A stretch of DNA of 64,000 bases from Dactylonectria macrodidyma (Eukaryota; Ascomycota; Sordariomycetes; Hypocreales; Nectriaceae), in the NCBI GenBank assembly GCA_020744425.1, contig JAGMUV010000001.1:7006001-7070000 (forward strand), given 5' to 3'. The translations under genes were made by a program, and so were the position numbers. This document shows, piece after piece, positions 33,237 through 43,782 of the stretch; the first letter of the stretch is position 1, and every line of letters begins with the position of its first letter. The notes beneath the pieces are model-generated. The model made no database searches. It was not told the origin of the DNA and saw only the letters and a program-made list of their open reading frames with translations.

Positions 33237-35325
33237 TTATACACCAGAGTCTTCCTGTTCAATAGTGTAACCTTCCTTGAAAACCACCCAGTCCTCGCAG
33301 ACGTTTGTCATTTGAGTTTTGTCAGAAGTGGTCAAAACCGATGCTATTTCGCTCTCGCGTTCAACGAACTGAACAGCGAAGCCCTCGGACGTATGCCATC
33401 CAATATGGCAATGCATCAGCCAAACTCCCGGATTGTCTGTTTGCCAAGCCATTACTAAGTATCCAGCTGCGGGAAGCATAGCAGTATCTCTTCTAGGAGG
33501 ATTCACAGTATTGAGGGCCACGGAAGAGTCGTATGTACCGCTGCCCTGGCCAACCACGAAAAAGTCATGACCATGTAAATGGATAGGGTGAGGCACGGGC
33601 ATATTGGTCTCCACGACAAAGTAAACCCACTCATCAGGTTCCGTGAGCTCCAGAACCGCCTCTGAATTGGTAAAATCCTTGCCGTTGAGTGTGGACTTTA
33701 GCGTAGGGGCCGACCAGTCGACCAACATTGTCGTACTGTTCAAGTACCACTTGAATAATCCAGCGGCATTCTTGCCAACTGAAGCCGTCTCTAGCTTCTT
33801 CCAATCAGCTGTAGAAACGTCTTTTGCAACATAGGGAATGAGATTAGAAGTCTCATCGTCACAACCGTCGACATAGTCGTATGCGGTTGTTGTCGGGATA
33901 TCCGGGCTGTCACCATAATAGACAATTCCCTTGATGTTGTTTTGGCTGGAGTTTTCAGAACATGCGGATTGGGGGATTGCACGCATCCAAAAGTTGTCGG
34001 CAACATCGCCTTGATCTGCGGTGACTATGATGTCGTAGCGTTGCCCTGAATCACCATTAGTGTGTGACAATTCTACAAACTAAGGATTGTTGTTATAACT
34101 CACCCATTCCAAGGTTGAGGACTGTAGTCTCATAGGGTTTGATAGGAACAAGATCTGAAGCAATGACTTTTATCGTATGGTTATCGATAGAAAATTTCCA
34201 GTGCGTATCAACAGCAGAATTGACGAGTCTCATGCGGTATGAAGTACCGGATAAAAACGACACATCGAAGCGTTTTCCAACCTGTGAAGCATCGCCATCT
34301 TCACCAAACACGTTCGTCCCGTTAATAAGCCCATTGCCTAACTTGGGAGGACCTTTTGTTTCTGCCGATATGTAGAGTTGATCAACAGTTTGATGGTCCC
34401 AGTCGTTGAGGAACACCATGCCGAGATCTTTGTCGTAGTTGGCTGAAGCAGGGCCATTGATAACAATCCCACCAAAGACGCCTTGCCAAGCTTGAAGCGC
34501 GAAGTGAGAATGGTACCAGGTCGAACCATATTGCTCAGCCTTCCAAGTATAGGTCATTGATTTACCCACGGCGAGAGGGCATTGAGTGATGGAGCAAACG
34601 CCGTCGTTTGCGTTGGTGTAATTTTGGCGAATTCCGTGAAAATGAAGACTGGTACCATTTAGGGATGTGGTGAGTGAATTGGTGACGTGAACTGTCACAG
34701 TGTCACCCCAATCGGCAAAGAGGGTAGGACCAGGAATCGAACCATTGACGGCCATGGCCGTGCGAGACACCCCGTCTGGAGACACCACAACGTCGGTTAG
34801 CTCAAGCCAGTATTCGCGGTTGACCCCAGTCTCAACGTATTCGGTTGTGTAGTCGGTGCTGATGGAGTAGTCACACCACTTGGCACGATTCGAAGCTGTA
34901 TTCCCGTAGCAAGACTTGGTTTGAGAGTTGGAGTGTGAGCTAGACCCAGAGGATCCATGTTTGTGGCTGGAGCCATGATTATGCTGGGAGCCGTGATTCT
35001 TGCTGGATTTGTGGCCGTTGCTCGATCCATTCTCGCTTTTTGACTTCTGGTTATTGTTGGAGTTCTGGCTGTTGTCCGACTTCTGACCACTATTCGATTT
35101 CTGGCTGTTTTTGGATTGCTGGCCCCCGTTGGATTGTGTTGTTTGGCTGTTGCTCTTGGGACTGCGCTGCACAACCGAGTGATGACTCGCTGATAGAGGG
35201 TGACACGAAGACGAGCCCTGGTGAGAGACAGCGACAAGTTCTGCATCTCGCAGCGTCAAGTCTATGTGAGGCAAGGTCGCAGCCAAAGCCCCAGCAATAC
35301 CGCTGACGAGCAAGAGGGGTCGCAT
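33237..35325 (-). CDS. Laccase (multicopper oxidase) with repeat-bearing N-terminal linker
   Basis: Exon 1 (35325-34104) and exon 2 (34045-33237) flank a 58-nt intron and encode 676 residues. The enzyme oxidises phenolics or related substrates while reducing O2 to water. Copper motifs: HFHGIRQ (L1), WYHSHFALQ (L2), HPIHLHGHDFF (L3) and HCHIGWHTSEGF (L4). The residue ten after the L4 Cys, the T1 axial position, is Phe; ascomycete laccases often have Leu there. The protein ends in DSGV, a known asco-laccase C-terminal plug. A signal peptide of about 15 residues is followed by an unusual Ser/Asn/Gln/Lys/His-rich linker, about residues 54-138, before the first cupredoxin domain (CYGNTASNRAKW). 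That makes it about 80 residues longer than usual. Confidence 0.92.
35032..35121 (-). repeat. 18-bp coding repeat in laccase linker
   Basis: Residues 69-98 of the laccase form five six-residue units (QQSKNS, QKSNSG, QKSDNS, QNSNNN, QKSKSE), that is, imperfect 18-bp tandem repeats. A His/Gly/Ser-rich stretch follows. Such a repeat can vary in number between strains. Confidence 0.75.
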
Positions 35326-36352
35326 TGTGAGAAGAGATGAACGAGTGTGAATAGTTGGAAAGTAAGGAACGAATGACAGGGATTGAACTCAATTTGAGAA
35401 GCTCACCGGGAATGCATTGAGCTAAGTAATTTGATGCCAAGACCTTGATTTGAACTGGGCTGCCACAGCCGTTTTATCGTGGCTTTCGAAGCAGTGCTGT
35501 TCTAGAACCCATGACAGCCTGATTTACCCCCCACAATGTGACTAACGCGACATGTTATTACGCGGTCCCGATTCAGGTGAACAAGCTTCTCATTATGCTA
35601 GATGCTTTTTAGCCGGATTCGTAGTTGCTGGTGGCCGAGTGGTAGCGAGTGCGTTGTTAGGGAAAACGAGTCTTGGTGTAGTACAATGAGACACCTTCAG
35701 CCACCTCAACAAGTCTACGGTAGGGACGGTAGCATTGTGAAACTCTCACCGTAACCCTACCGAGTGCTGGCTAGATCATTTCGGTTGCCTGAACCGAGGC
35801 CAGTCTTCGCCGCACGGCCAATCAATAGAGGATGAGCTACCTTTAAATGATGAATATGGTAGAATATGGGCAGAAGTGGGGTTTGGAGACTAATCTGGCA
35901 GATATCCACAAGCTGACGCGTTGCGGTTATCAAGCTTGTTTACAACATCCTGGCGCAGATCTTAGCGTCATGTTTCTCACTACTCGGGGAAGAAATGGAT
36001 CTTTGATGCACGATAAACGATAGTCGTATGTGTCCATCGATTAGTGCAAGCCACGGCTTGCGAAGGTAATTGTGGACGCGTAATACTTCGTGGACCGACC
36101 TTACGGTGAGGGTTTCCAGCTCAAAATTCACATGCCGACTTTCCGGTCCCCCTTCGTGTGTATTTCAGGTAGTGAAAAGCAGAGACCATGTTCATCGAGA
36201 CTCGCGCCCAACATCTTGTCTGCGTTTTCGTTGTATAAACATCTCCCTCGCTCTCGCTATCTTAATCACGTTGCTTCTCAATTGAATTCTCCGCAATCGT
36301 TTCGTCGTTTCCAATAGCAATCTCATTAAGCGGCCGAGCTTGCACTGTCGAA
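35326..36352. other. Divergent intergenic region
   Basis: This lies between the laccase and the small secreted protein gene. There is no supported gene. A segment at 35629-35660 resembles a tRNA D-arm but lacks the rest of a tRNA. Confidence 0.5.
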
Positions 36353-37006
36353 ATGCGCTTTATTATTTCCCTTATTTTAGCCTTGTTCTTCACTGGAACA
36401 TCTGCTGGCTTGGCAACCCGGGAGAGTCAGACGCCTTTCCAACTCTATGCATATGGAGAGGGCCTTGGCGGTTTGACTCTGTTCTCCACTGGAGGTGCGT
36501 TTCGTGACCTACACAGGTTAAATCGAGTCTTTGCTGACGTGGGTTAATTAGGCAATGCCTACCTCGGCGATTACAAGTTAGTTAATGACAGCCAGGCGGC
36601 TCCTGTGCTCTGTACGTTTTTTTGCCAACTCCCATCGAGGCTCTTCACTTATTCTTGTCAAGTCACTATTACCGAAGACTCCTGGCTGGGTTCTCCAAAT
36701 ACAACCGATATTTCTAGCAGCGATGTGCCCACCTGGTCCAACTACACGTTCGCCGTGCCTTCTGACCAGTCTTCGTCTCATCAAGTTCTTTTCATCAAGA
36801 GCCCTTCAGACGTCGCCTCCAGTTTGGTCACTGACTGTTTTACTTTCTATGGTACTATCGCTTTCGTCGCCACTGCTAGCGGAAAGATGGAATCTCTTTG
36901 GTACGCTGTGCCATCAGATACTGAAGGCATCTACACTTTGAAGTGGAATGACCAATCTGGAGAAGGAGTCCTACTCATAATCAAAATGACTCCTCCTTCA
37001 AACTGA
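36353..37006 (+). CDS. Small secreted protein of unknown family
   Basis: Three exons, 36353-36494, 36552-36611 and 36663-37006, with GT-AG introns of 57 and 51 nt, encode 181 residues. The start is a clear signal peptide, about residues 1-18, and the rest is Cys-poor (a single Cys in DCFTF) with two likely N-glycosylation sites (NDS, NYT). The mature protein looks beta-rich and soluble. I recognise no domain. The intron phases agree throughout, which supports the model. It may be an extracellular protein of narrow distribution. Confidence 0.65.
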
Positions 37007-37164
37007 GAGAGCGTTAGAGAGCGTATGTAGTTCGCAAGCGATGGGCCCAGATCAAAGCGAAGGTGAAAGTAGAATGTAAGATATTGTGGAACTTGGAGAC
37101 TGATGTATAAATTAGCGTTAGATATATTGTAGATCCATCTTGTCTTTCCTAAGCCACCTCGCTC

Positions 37165-38165
37165 TCATCCAATGCTGTAAGCAGGGCGCTCGGCGGTGAA
37201 GGTCCTCACCGGAATCGTAACAGGGGTGCCGAAGTCGCCATCGTCATGGTCATTGTTGGTCATAATGGCGAAGGAATCGCCTCTTGTCTCATCCCTGTTG
37301 CTGTACCGCCCGTCCTCTAGCGTCCACCCTCGCTTCACAACCTTCTCCACACACTGCAGAATACTAGTAAAAACACTCGATGGATTCGTGCTCTTAAAGG
37401 TGACTTGAACGCCATAGCTGATTAGCAGAAACTGGCCGTCGCCCTTGTGAATGACCATGCCACCACCAGAACCTAGCTTGCCGAAGACGAACACTCGTTG
37501 AATGAGGAGCTCGAAGTCGCCGAACCTCGTCACCAATTGGGCGTCGGGGGTCTTGTTGAAGCTGTCAAAGTCAGAATCCAAACATGTTCTCGAGGTTTGT
37601 GGCTTGTTCTTCTAGAATGATGGATTGGATGGACCTCAGAAGTTCGAACACCCTTGTGATGGGGGTTCTAGTGGGATCAGCCGTGTCGACACCGAAGGGC
37701 GTACAGCCGATGGCGCCATGGGTGTCATAGGCCACCCAGACTCGCAACATGCCCTCCTACTGGCGTTTTTGCTCTGGGACGAGCAGCGGCTGATTTTTAT
37801 ACCTTGTCGGCGTGCACAGTATCGTCGAATAGGTCGGCCCAGGTTGCATATGCAGGCAGAGTGAAGCTAGGAAATCGCTTTAGGAATGCCGGGTGTAGAT
37901 CTGGCTCCGCAGGGCTCGTAGCCAAACCGCTGGATACGGGCGTCTTGAAAGCCTTCTCTGCAGCCCTCGACCTGTTCCAGCTGTCGCCAAGAATGCCTGG
38001 ATCATTTTCAATCCACCTTTCATGTGCAGCTTCCATCACAGTCCGCTGACTTGCAACCAGGTCACCACAATTCCCCTGCACGGACGGATGACCTGCCTCA
38101 CTGGCTTTGGTTAGACGATCGGAGCGTTCATTGTCTCGTTTATCATGAATGCTACAGGGACGCTC
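37165..38165 (-). pseudogene. GH35/DUF5597-type beta-galactosidase remnant
   Basis: Decayed fungal glycoside hydrolase. The 5' part, about 38110-37797, keeps VENDPGILGDSWNRSRAAE-like sense (written IENDPGILGDSWNRS here), the HPAFLKRFPSF segment and a TWADLF segment. A large internal part is missing. Then LLVPEQKRQ, a TAG stop and VWVAYDTHGAIGCTPFGVD follow in another frame. A further frameshift near 37585 leads into the C-terminal domain ending at 37165. The family assignment rests on the pattern of these segments in GH35 proteins with a DUF5597 C-terminal domain. It is truncated at both the N-terminus and the centre. It abuts a sugar-porter relic on the opposite strand. Confidence 0.65.
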
Positions 38166-39110
38166 CAATCGCGTAGGGTATACTGGTCCGTCTTCATTTC
38201 TCAGTACGGCGTTGCCACTGTCTCAGCCGTCCTGATTTTCTTCATGCCCGAGTATGTACACACCGTATCGGGTTTTGCCTGAACAGAACTTGCTAACCTG
38301 GGTTTCCTCGCCCTTGCAGGTCCGCTTGGTAGCTTGCCGCAAGGAACGAGACGAGAAGGCCCGCAGAGACGCATCTGGTGTCGCCTATTAGAATGTTTCC
38401 GAAAGTCGAACCTGCGACTTGCCATGATCTCGGTGGGGCCTCCTGATCCAGGTGTTTTCTGGGTAGCTCTTCACCAACTTTTATTTCGCCTACTACGCTC
38501 AACCGGGGGTTTTTCTACTGCCATGCCATATAGTCTTACTACCGCACAGCCAGCCATCTCAATGGGTGGTAATATTATATCCTGGTTCTTCGTCGACCGA
38601 ATTGGCCAACCGTCTCTCACGCTCCTGGGAACCGGAGGACTGTCAGCTATCCTTTGACTGATGGGTGGTCTCGCCATTGCCGGCACTCCGGCTACTCTCC
38701 AGCGTGCAGTTTGTATTATTCTCATCTTTTCTTTCGTCTACAGCCTTAGCGTCGGCGCCGCAGCCTTCACTATCCTGGCCGAGTCTTCAACACCCCACTT
38801 CAGAATGAAGACCATCGCTATTGGTCTTGCTTCTCAGAACTCGCTCTATCTAGCCTAGAGTTTCGCCTTGCCTTATCTCTTCAATCCAAATAAACTCAAT
38901 CTGGGAGGGGAAGTTGAATTTATCTTTGGAGGAACCTCAATTCTGTCGGTAGTGGACCTTTAGTTCTGCCAGTCCGAGACTCGTAGAAGGTCCTACATTG
39001 AGCTTGACGGGATGTTCGCCAATAGAGTAAAGGCCCGCGCTTTCAAATTCCACCAAAATAATCTCGACCTGCAGACAGAGGTAGCTCAGCGAGACGACAA
39101 ACTGGAGTAA
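38121..39110 (+). pseudogene. MFS sugar transporter remnant
   Basis: Relic of a sugar porter. Readable segments in order: FIMNATGTL, VFISQYGVATVSAVLIFFMPE before a likely intron, ECFRKSNLRLAMISVGP, FTNFYFAYYAQ, GNIISWFFVDRIG, GGLAIAGTPATL, GAAAFTILAESSTP, SFALPYLFNPNK, EFIFGGTSILSV and ETRRRSYIELDGMFA. Stops lie at 38464, 38655, 38856 and 38961. Those at 38856 (YLAWSF in the family) and 38961 (LWFYQ in the family) replace Trp by TAG. Two frameshifts surround 38430-38500. The N-terminal third is gone. It was probably once paired with the adjacent divergent beta-galactosidase relic. Confidence 0.8.
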
Positions 39111-39436
39111 CTGAGGTGTACTTTAGGGATTTATGACCAAAGTTGAGATGTAAAACTTGAGTTTTGTAACGCTAGAATATATATCTTAATTGTGTTTTAG
39201 AGCCTTCTTATATTGCCACTAGGATATTTAGTTACTACGCCTATACTTGCTATTTATCATATATTTAACTTGTTTTAATAGTAAGAAACCAAATTTAATC
39301 GATATGTAGTTCTGCTATAGTACAGCCTGCTCTTCACAACGGAGTTTATAGCGTTCCATTGGCGCGCAATGCCTGCTCTGAGTCAATGCCGAGATACTGA
39401 GCTTAACTTGTCATATAATTACTCCATGCATAGCAT
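39111..39436. other. AT-rich intergenic stretch
   Basis: A/T-rich, especially 39160-39320, without ORFs. It separates the porter relic from the intact NADH dehydrogenase-like gene. Confidence 0.5.
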
Positions 39437-40690
39437 CTAGTTTCTCGCGACATCACGGCCTCCAAAGTAGTTCAGGACCCATGTGATAGAAATCATGAGC
39501 TTCCTGCGAAAAGATCGTGTCCACATGACATTCGCTGACCTCCAGCTCAGCCACGCACCATACCCGCTATAGTCGTCCTTTCCGGCGACCACTCCATCCT
39601 TGGCGCCGGTGTATGTAATTGCTGCCTTTTGCTTGTATCGGAATGGCTCAGGCTTGGTTGAAGGTGAGTTAAGGACGCGGACCAGATAGACGGCCTTCTG
39701 TAGGGCGACTTGGGCTATCGTCGGTAAACTTTGGCCTTCGACATCTGCAGCGTCGCCCAGTGCAAAGGCGTTGGGGTCAGCATGCCCATTTCTGAGAACG
39801 TGGAGGTGCTCATCAGTGAGTATCCGTGTTAGCCCACCGTCAGTCTTCTTCACTTTCAGGTTACCTACCAGCGATATGGATTTGTTCCCCGTGGCCCAGA
39901 TGAGCATGCCGTATCCAATTTTGCCGTCTTCCTTGGTCTCAATAGTATCCTCGGTCACCTTGGTAATGTGGGAGTCGGCTTTGACCTCCACCCTGTGAGC
40001 GCTGAGTGATTTGGTAGCGTACTCTTGCAGCTTGGCGTCGAAAGAGCACAGGATATTGTCGGCGACATCGTGGACAGAGACCCTCATCTTTCCCCGGAGA
40101 TTCGAGTAGAGGTGCGAGAACTCCTCTATGAAGAGATCGCTCAGCTCCGCGGCCATTTCAACGCCAGTCGGCCCGCCACCTACAATGATGACATGGCATA
40201 GCTCTCTTTGGCGCTCTTCAGACACGCCGGGAAGGGATGCGATCTCCAACATGTCCTCAAGTCGCTGACGAACAGCTCTTGCGTCTGCGACGGATTTGAC
40301 GAAAAAGGCGTGTTCGGCGACGCCAGGGGTGTCGAAGGTGTTCGTCTGACAACCTGGAGCTATGATGACCTTGTCGTACTCTAAAGTGAACCTTTGATCA
40401 GATAGCTTGGCGAAAGCAGGGCGGCATGTCGCTGCGCGGGCGTCAAAGTCAATGCTGTCCACATATGCCTGTAGGAACCGGACTTTGCGGCTTTTGCGAC
40501 GGATAGGCTCGTAAGCCAGGTAAGGTGCGAAAAGGCCACAGGCTGCGCTGGCGAGAAGCGGTGTCAATGCCTGGGTGGTCTCAGGTGACACAACGGTCAA
40601 TTCGTATTTCGTCAAGTCAATTTCTTGTGCCAGCTCGTATCCAGCCCATCCCGTCCCGATAACGAGAACACGTTGCTTTGTTGCTGACAT
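39437..40690 (-). CDS. Type-II NADH dehydrogenase-like flavoprotein
   Basis: This 417-residue single-exon protein has the two-Rossmann architecture of alternative NADH dehydrogenases: VLVIGTGWAGYELA at the N-terminus for FAD, VIIVGGGPTGVEMAAEL near residue 170 for NADH, and NAFALGDAADV near residue 310. A C-terminal segment reads WRSANVMWTRSFRRKL and FGGRDVAR, a pattern seen in NDH-2 proteins. It would transfer electrons from NADH to a quinone without pumping protons. It is shorter than mitochondrial NDE/NDI proteins and lacks an obvious presequence. It could be external, extramitochondrial or a specialised paralogue. It looks intact between two pseudogene blocks. Confidence 0.85.
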   Translation of the reverse strand: MSATKQRVLVIGTGWAGYELAQEIDLTKYELTVVSPETTQALTPLLASAACGLFAPYLAYEPIRRKSRKVRFLQAYVDSIDFDARAATCRPAFAKLSDQRFTLEYDKVIIAPGCQTNTFDTPGVAEHAFFVKSVADARAVRQRLEDMLEIASLPGVSEERQRELCHVIIVGGGPTGVEMAAELSDLFIEEFSHLYSNLRGKMRVSVHDVADNILCSFDAKLQEYATKSLSAHRVEVKADSHITKVTEDTIETKEDGKIGYGMLIWATGNKSISLVGNLKVKKTDGGLTRILTDEHLHVLRNGHADPNAFALGDAADVEGQSLPTIAQVALQKAVYLVRVLNSPSTKPEPFRYKQKAAITYTGAKDGVVAGKDDYSGYGAWLSWRSANVMWTRSFRRKLMISITWVLNYFGGRDVARN

Positions 40691-41445
40691 GACTGTGGTG
40701 GTTGTTGAAGGAAGTCGGGAACGTTTTCAGGGTCGAAATTGCTTAATGTTGGCGTGCCATTTAATCAGTTCAATGAAATTTGCGTCAATTTAAAGTAAAT
40801 CGCGACCTCCCTTCAGGCTGATCAAGGCTGAAAGTGATGATGACGAGGGGTTGGATCAAGACTTAGACGTCATAGACTTGGCAAGGGCGCAATGGCTATT
40901 TTCACACTCTGCCTTTGGATCGTGCAAAAAGGCTATTATGAAGAGTTTGTCCCCAAAGATTACAGCCAAATCTAAGTGCCGAGCGACCCAATTCCTCCAA
41001 ATGTATTCAGTAGGCCGTAGCTAAACATACTATGCCAGATTCCATCATTGCATGCCTCAATTTATCTTCGTTGATACGTGAAAACGTGAAGAAATCAGCT
41101 CCCTAATTTCGGAGTTGCTAGCTGAATCGGGTAGCACTATGAAGGTGAGCACCATCAAGCCTAAACTGAAAAGGGTAGATAGACCAGGGCTTGCCGGATT
41201 CTCGGCGTTATCACGGCATGTTCCGATACCGTCATTGAGATGCCGATCTCTCATACCTACCCGACTTCAAAGCGGCTGGGCACATGTTCGCGTGGGCAAA
41301 GTGCTTCTTCTCCGACAGCGTCGTCACTCAGTCTCAGCGTCATATTTATAAAGTGATGAGAGGGATGCTTACTAGAGCGACATGCGGTGCTTTACGTGCC
41401 TTGGTTTGAATGGCTAGCATTGAGATTGAACTATAACAGAACTGC
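40691..41445. other. Intergenic, no supported gene
   Basis: This is the promoter side of the NADH dehydrogenase-like gene. Two opposing short ORFs near 41060-41350 have no family features. Confidence 0.5.
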
Positions 41446-42560
41446 CTAAGACACCGTCTTGCTCTTGATCACACCAGACTTGTCGTATGCCATGAACGCA
41501 GTTCCTTCCCGGCAGCCAACATACTCCGCCTGAATCTGGCCCCCCTTCATGATCGACGTCTCCTCCCAAAGAGTAATCTTTCTGATCCCGTTGCCCATCC
41601 TGCCAACAGGACAGTAGTCATCCATGAACTTCTTCCGGATCTTTTGGTGTCCGCGGTGAACGCGGCCGATGCGCTCAAACTTCTTCATATCCAGCCAGTA
41701 GAAGAGTTCGATCTTTCTGTTATGCGCGAGGTTGACAGGTTGCGTGCCCTTGGATTTTCCGTTTCCGGGGACGTAGCCTATGCGAACGCTTAGGAGGCCG
41801 TTTTCTATTGTGTCTTCGCCGAAGTCTTGCATCCAGCCTGTCACGAGGTCATCAAATTCGTCAAACCAATGGGTTCGCTCCACTGGTGTCGTGAGAGAGT
41901 GGTCTTGACCTTCGACGAGGAAGCAGATACTATCTGGTAGGTCGGTGATGACGGTCCGGCCTGACCGGATTGTCTCCGTCTCGGGTACACTATGGGGCAT
42001 ATTCTCGAGAGGGGACGTGAATTGCTCGTCGGGGGAAGACTCGTGGATGCGATCGCGTGGACAACCCCAGTACCCGATTTTCTCAGTGAACATCTCCATG
42101 TCATCCAAGCCGTTGATGCCATACTTGTGCTCTCTGCTCACGGCATTCTGCATTCGACTCGAAGACACTGTCAAGGTCTCGCGCCATACGCCTGCATCTT
42201 CTGGGAGAGACTCCCAGAATTTCGTGACCGGTTCGCTCGCCCACCACTCGGCATATTTCTCGGGTCGCCAGCATGACAGCCATATTCATCTGCCAAGCCC
42301 AGTCTTGCCAGGATGGATGATCCGGTCGAGGTGAGTCTTGCCGTGAATCAGGTTCTCGAATTGACTAATGAGCTCAGCTGGGCGACCGCTTGGTTCTTCG
42401 CCCTGGTACTGAATGCCGAAGATGCCGTAAATAAATTTGTCGCCTGGTTGGAACTTGGCTCTGTAAAACGTGATGCAAGGTAAAAGTGACACGGAGGCCA
42501 ATTCTTGTGTTTCGTTTCGTGAGGTCTCGGATGAAATGGTCGTCGCAATATTGGCATAGC
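41446..42560 (-). pseudogene. Haem-containing aldoxime dehydratase-like gene, frameshifted
   Basis: Family: haem-containing (phenylacet)aldoxime dehydratase, converting aldoximes to nitriles. The N-terminal part reads FGIQYQGEE near 42420. A middle part in a second frame reads WQMNMAVMLATRE near 42270. A third frame carries EKYAEWWASEPVTKFWESLP and continues intact to the stop at 41446 through EKIGYWGCPRDRI, NRKIELFYWLDMKKFE and IMKGGQIQAEYVGCREGT. Two shifts about 40 bases apart (near 42290 and 42250) are too close for introns, so the reading frame is broken. Further disorder at the 5' end hides the start. The C-terminal 240 residues read as if recently functional. Confidence 0.6.
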
Positions 42561-43145
42561 ACAGCATGCAAAGCACGAGTAAGTCTTTTTGAGTAGGAGA
42601 GAGATGAGGGCTTTTTACAATTCCCCGAAAGCATGACTTTGTGCTACTATTCAAAAAGAATACATCATCACACGCCACTGATTACGATGCTACCCAATCA
42701 CCGCTATCTGACGGAATACATGGTCACCAGCACGTAGCGATAGTGAAGGCATTCGGAATCAGATTTGAAATCAGTTGTTATGGCTGGTCTACTTGATACG
42801 ATACAGGATCTAATCTTGCTGTAGTTTAGTCTGGTGTTACCCGACTCAGGAAGGGTCGAGTCAGGAAGCGCCAACAACCAATTCCACTGGCAGATAGACA
42901 ACTCTTATGAGATATCCTTAAGACTAGATACTAACTCTGCGAAACCGATTCCGTTTTTCAGAATCCGAAGCCGAGTCCATTATCTGGATCTACGAATCCA
43001 TGGAGCTAGTACATCCATTTGTGGTCAAAAAAGCCGTGCTGGGGCATTCTGATAAGACGGATCCAGCCTCTAGTGCGAGTTAAGAACCTGGGGAAAACTT
43101 AGCTCAACGCTGATCAGCCGTGACGCGAGGTTCAAACCACAGCCC
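42561..43145. other. Intergenic, no supported gene
   Basis: Between the dehydratase relic and a possible Cys-rich relic I see no ORF with coding character. Confidence 0.4.
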
Positions 43146-43560
43146 TTAAGGGTAATCCTTCATGCCCGGGCACTCGATGCACTTGGGGACGTGGCCAACC
43201 ATGTCAGTCTCCAGGATCGATTTCGGAACAGCTTTGATATCATCAGCCTCACAAGTAGCACCCGGCGCACGCTCTTGATAAACCCCGTCCACATAGCTCG
43301 CAGCCCATCAAGAGGCGGCATATGTGACATGATCGACGCCCGGCGTTGCCATCCTTGCCGACGCTAGAATCGGCTCAGCACTTATAGCAGGTGACGTAGC
43401 CGCATGGCGCAATGAGGCATTCTTTGCCGTCTTCCGGTGCCGGGAGGACGGCGATGCTGAGGTCGCTGTAACAAAGCGAGTCTGCGCAGCTTGGGCCAAA
43501 AGTCCTCTGACTTACAGTACCAATACTTGCAATGAAGAAATGAGAAATGGGCTAGCAGAG
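43146..43560 (-). pseudogene. Possible relic of a Cys-rich secreted protein
   Basis: One frame ends ETDMVGHVPKCIECPGMKDY and stop at 43146. An upstream segment in another frame reads LIAPCGYVTCYKC before a stop. A hydrophobic start-like segment lies near 43560, but its first codon is TTG. The pieces resemble exons of a small Cys-rich secreted protein, yet I cannot assemble a clean gene. Chance similarity remains possible. Confidence 0.25.
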
Positions 43561-43782
43561 GTGGGATCCTCAATGTAGTAACCCTGTACTTTCGGGTGAA
43601 AGATGATCCGCCAAGCTGACTGGTTGGTCACCTCCGATGCCTGGTTCGCTGATTCATCGCGGATGATTCATCGTCAGGGAACCCGCATCACGTCGCACAA
43701 GAAACCACCAACGGTCTGAAACTCGAGTAGCAACATAAGCCCAACAGCCTCAATTCCGGAATGAGACGAGACGTAAAAGAAG

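Noticed and set aside
35629..35665. tRNA-like stretch resembling a Leu/Ser tRNA D-arm (GGCCGAGTGGT)
   Set aside because: No T-arm (GGTTCGAATCC-like), acceptor pairing or plausible anticodon stem follows within 90 bases.
43120..43145. GGTTCAAACC resembling a tRNA T-arm
   Set aside because: No matching D-arm, anticodon arm or acceptor stem upstream.
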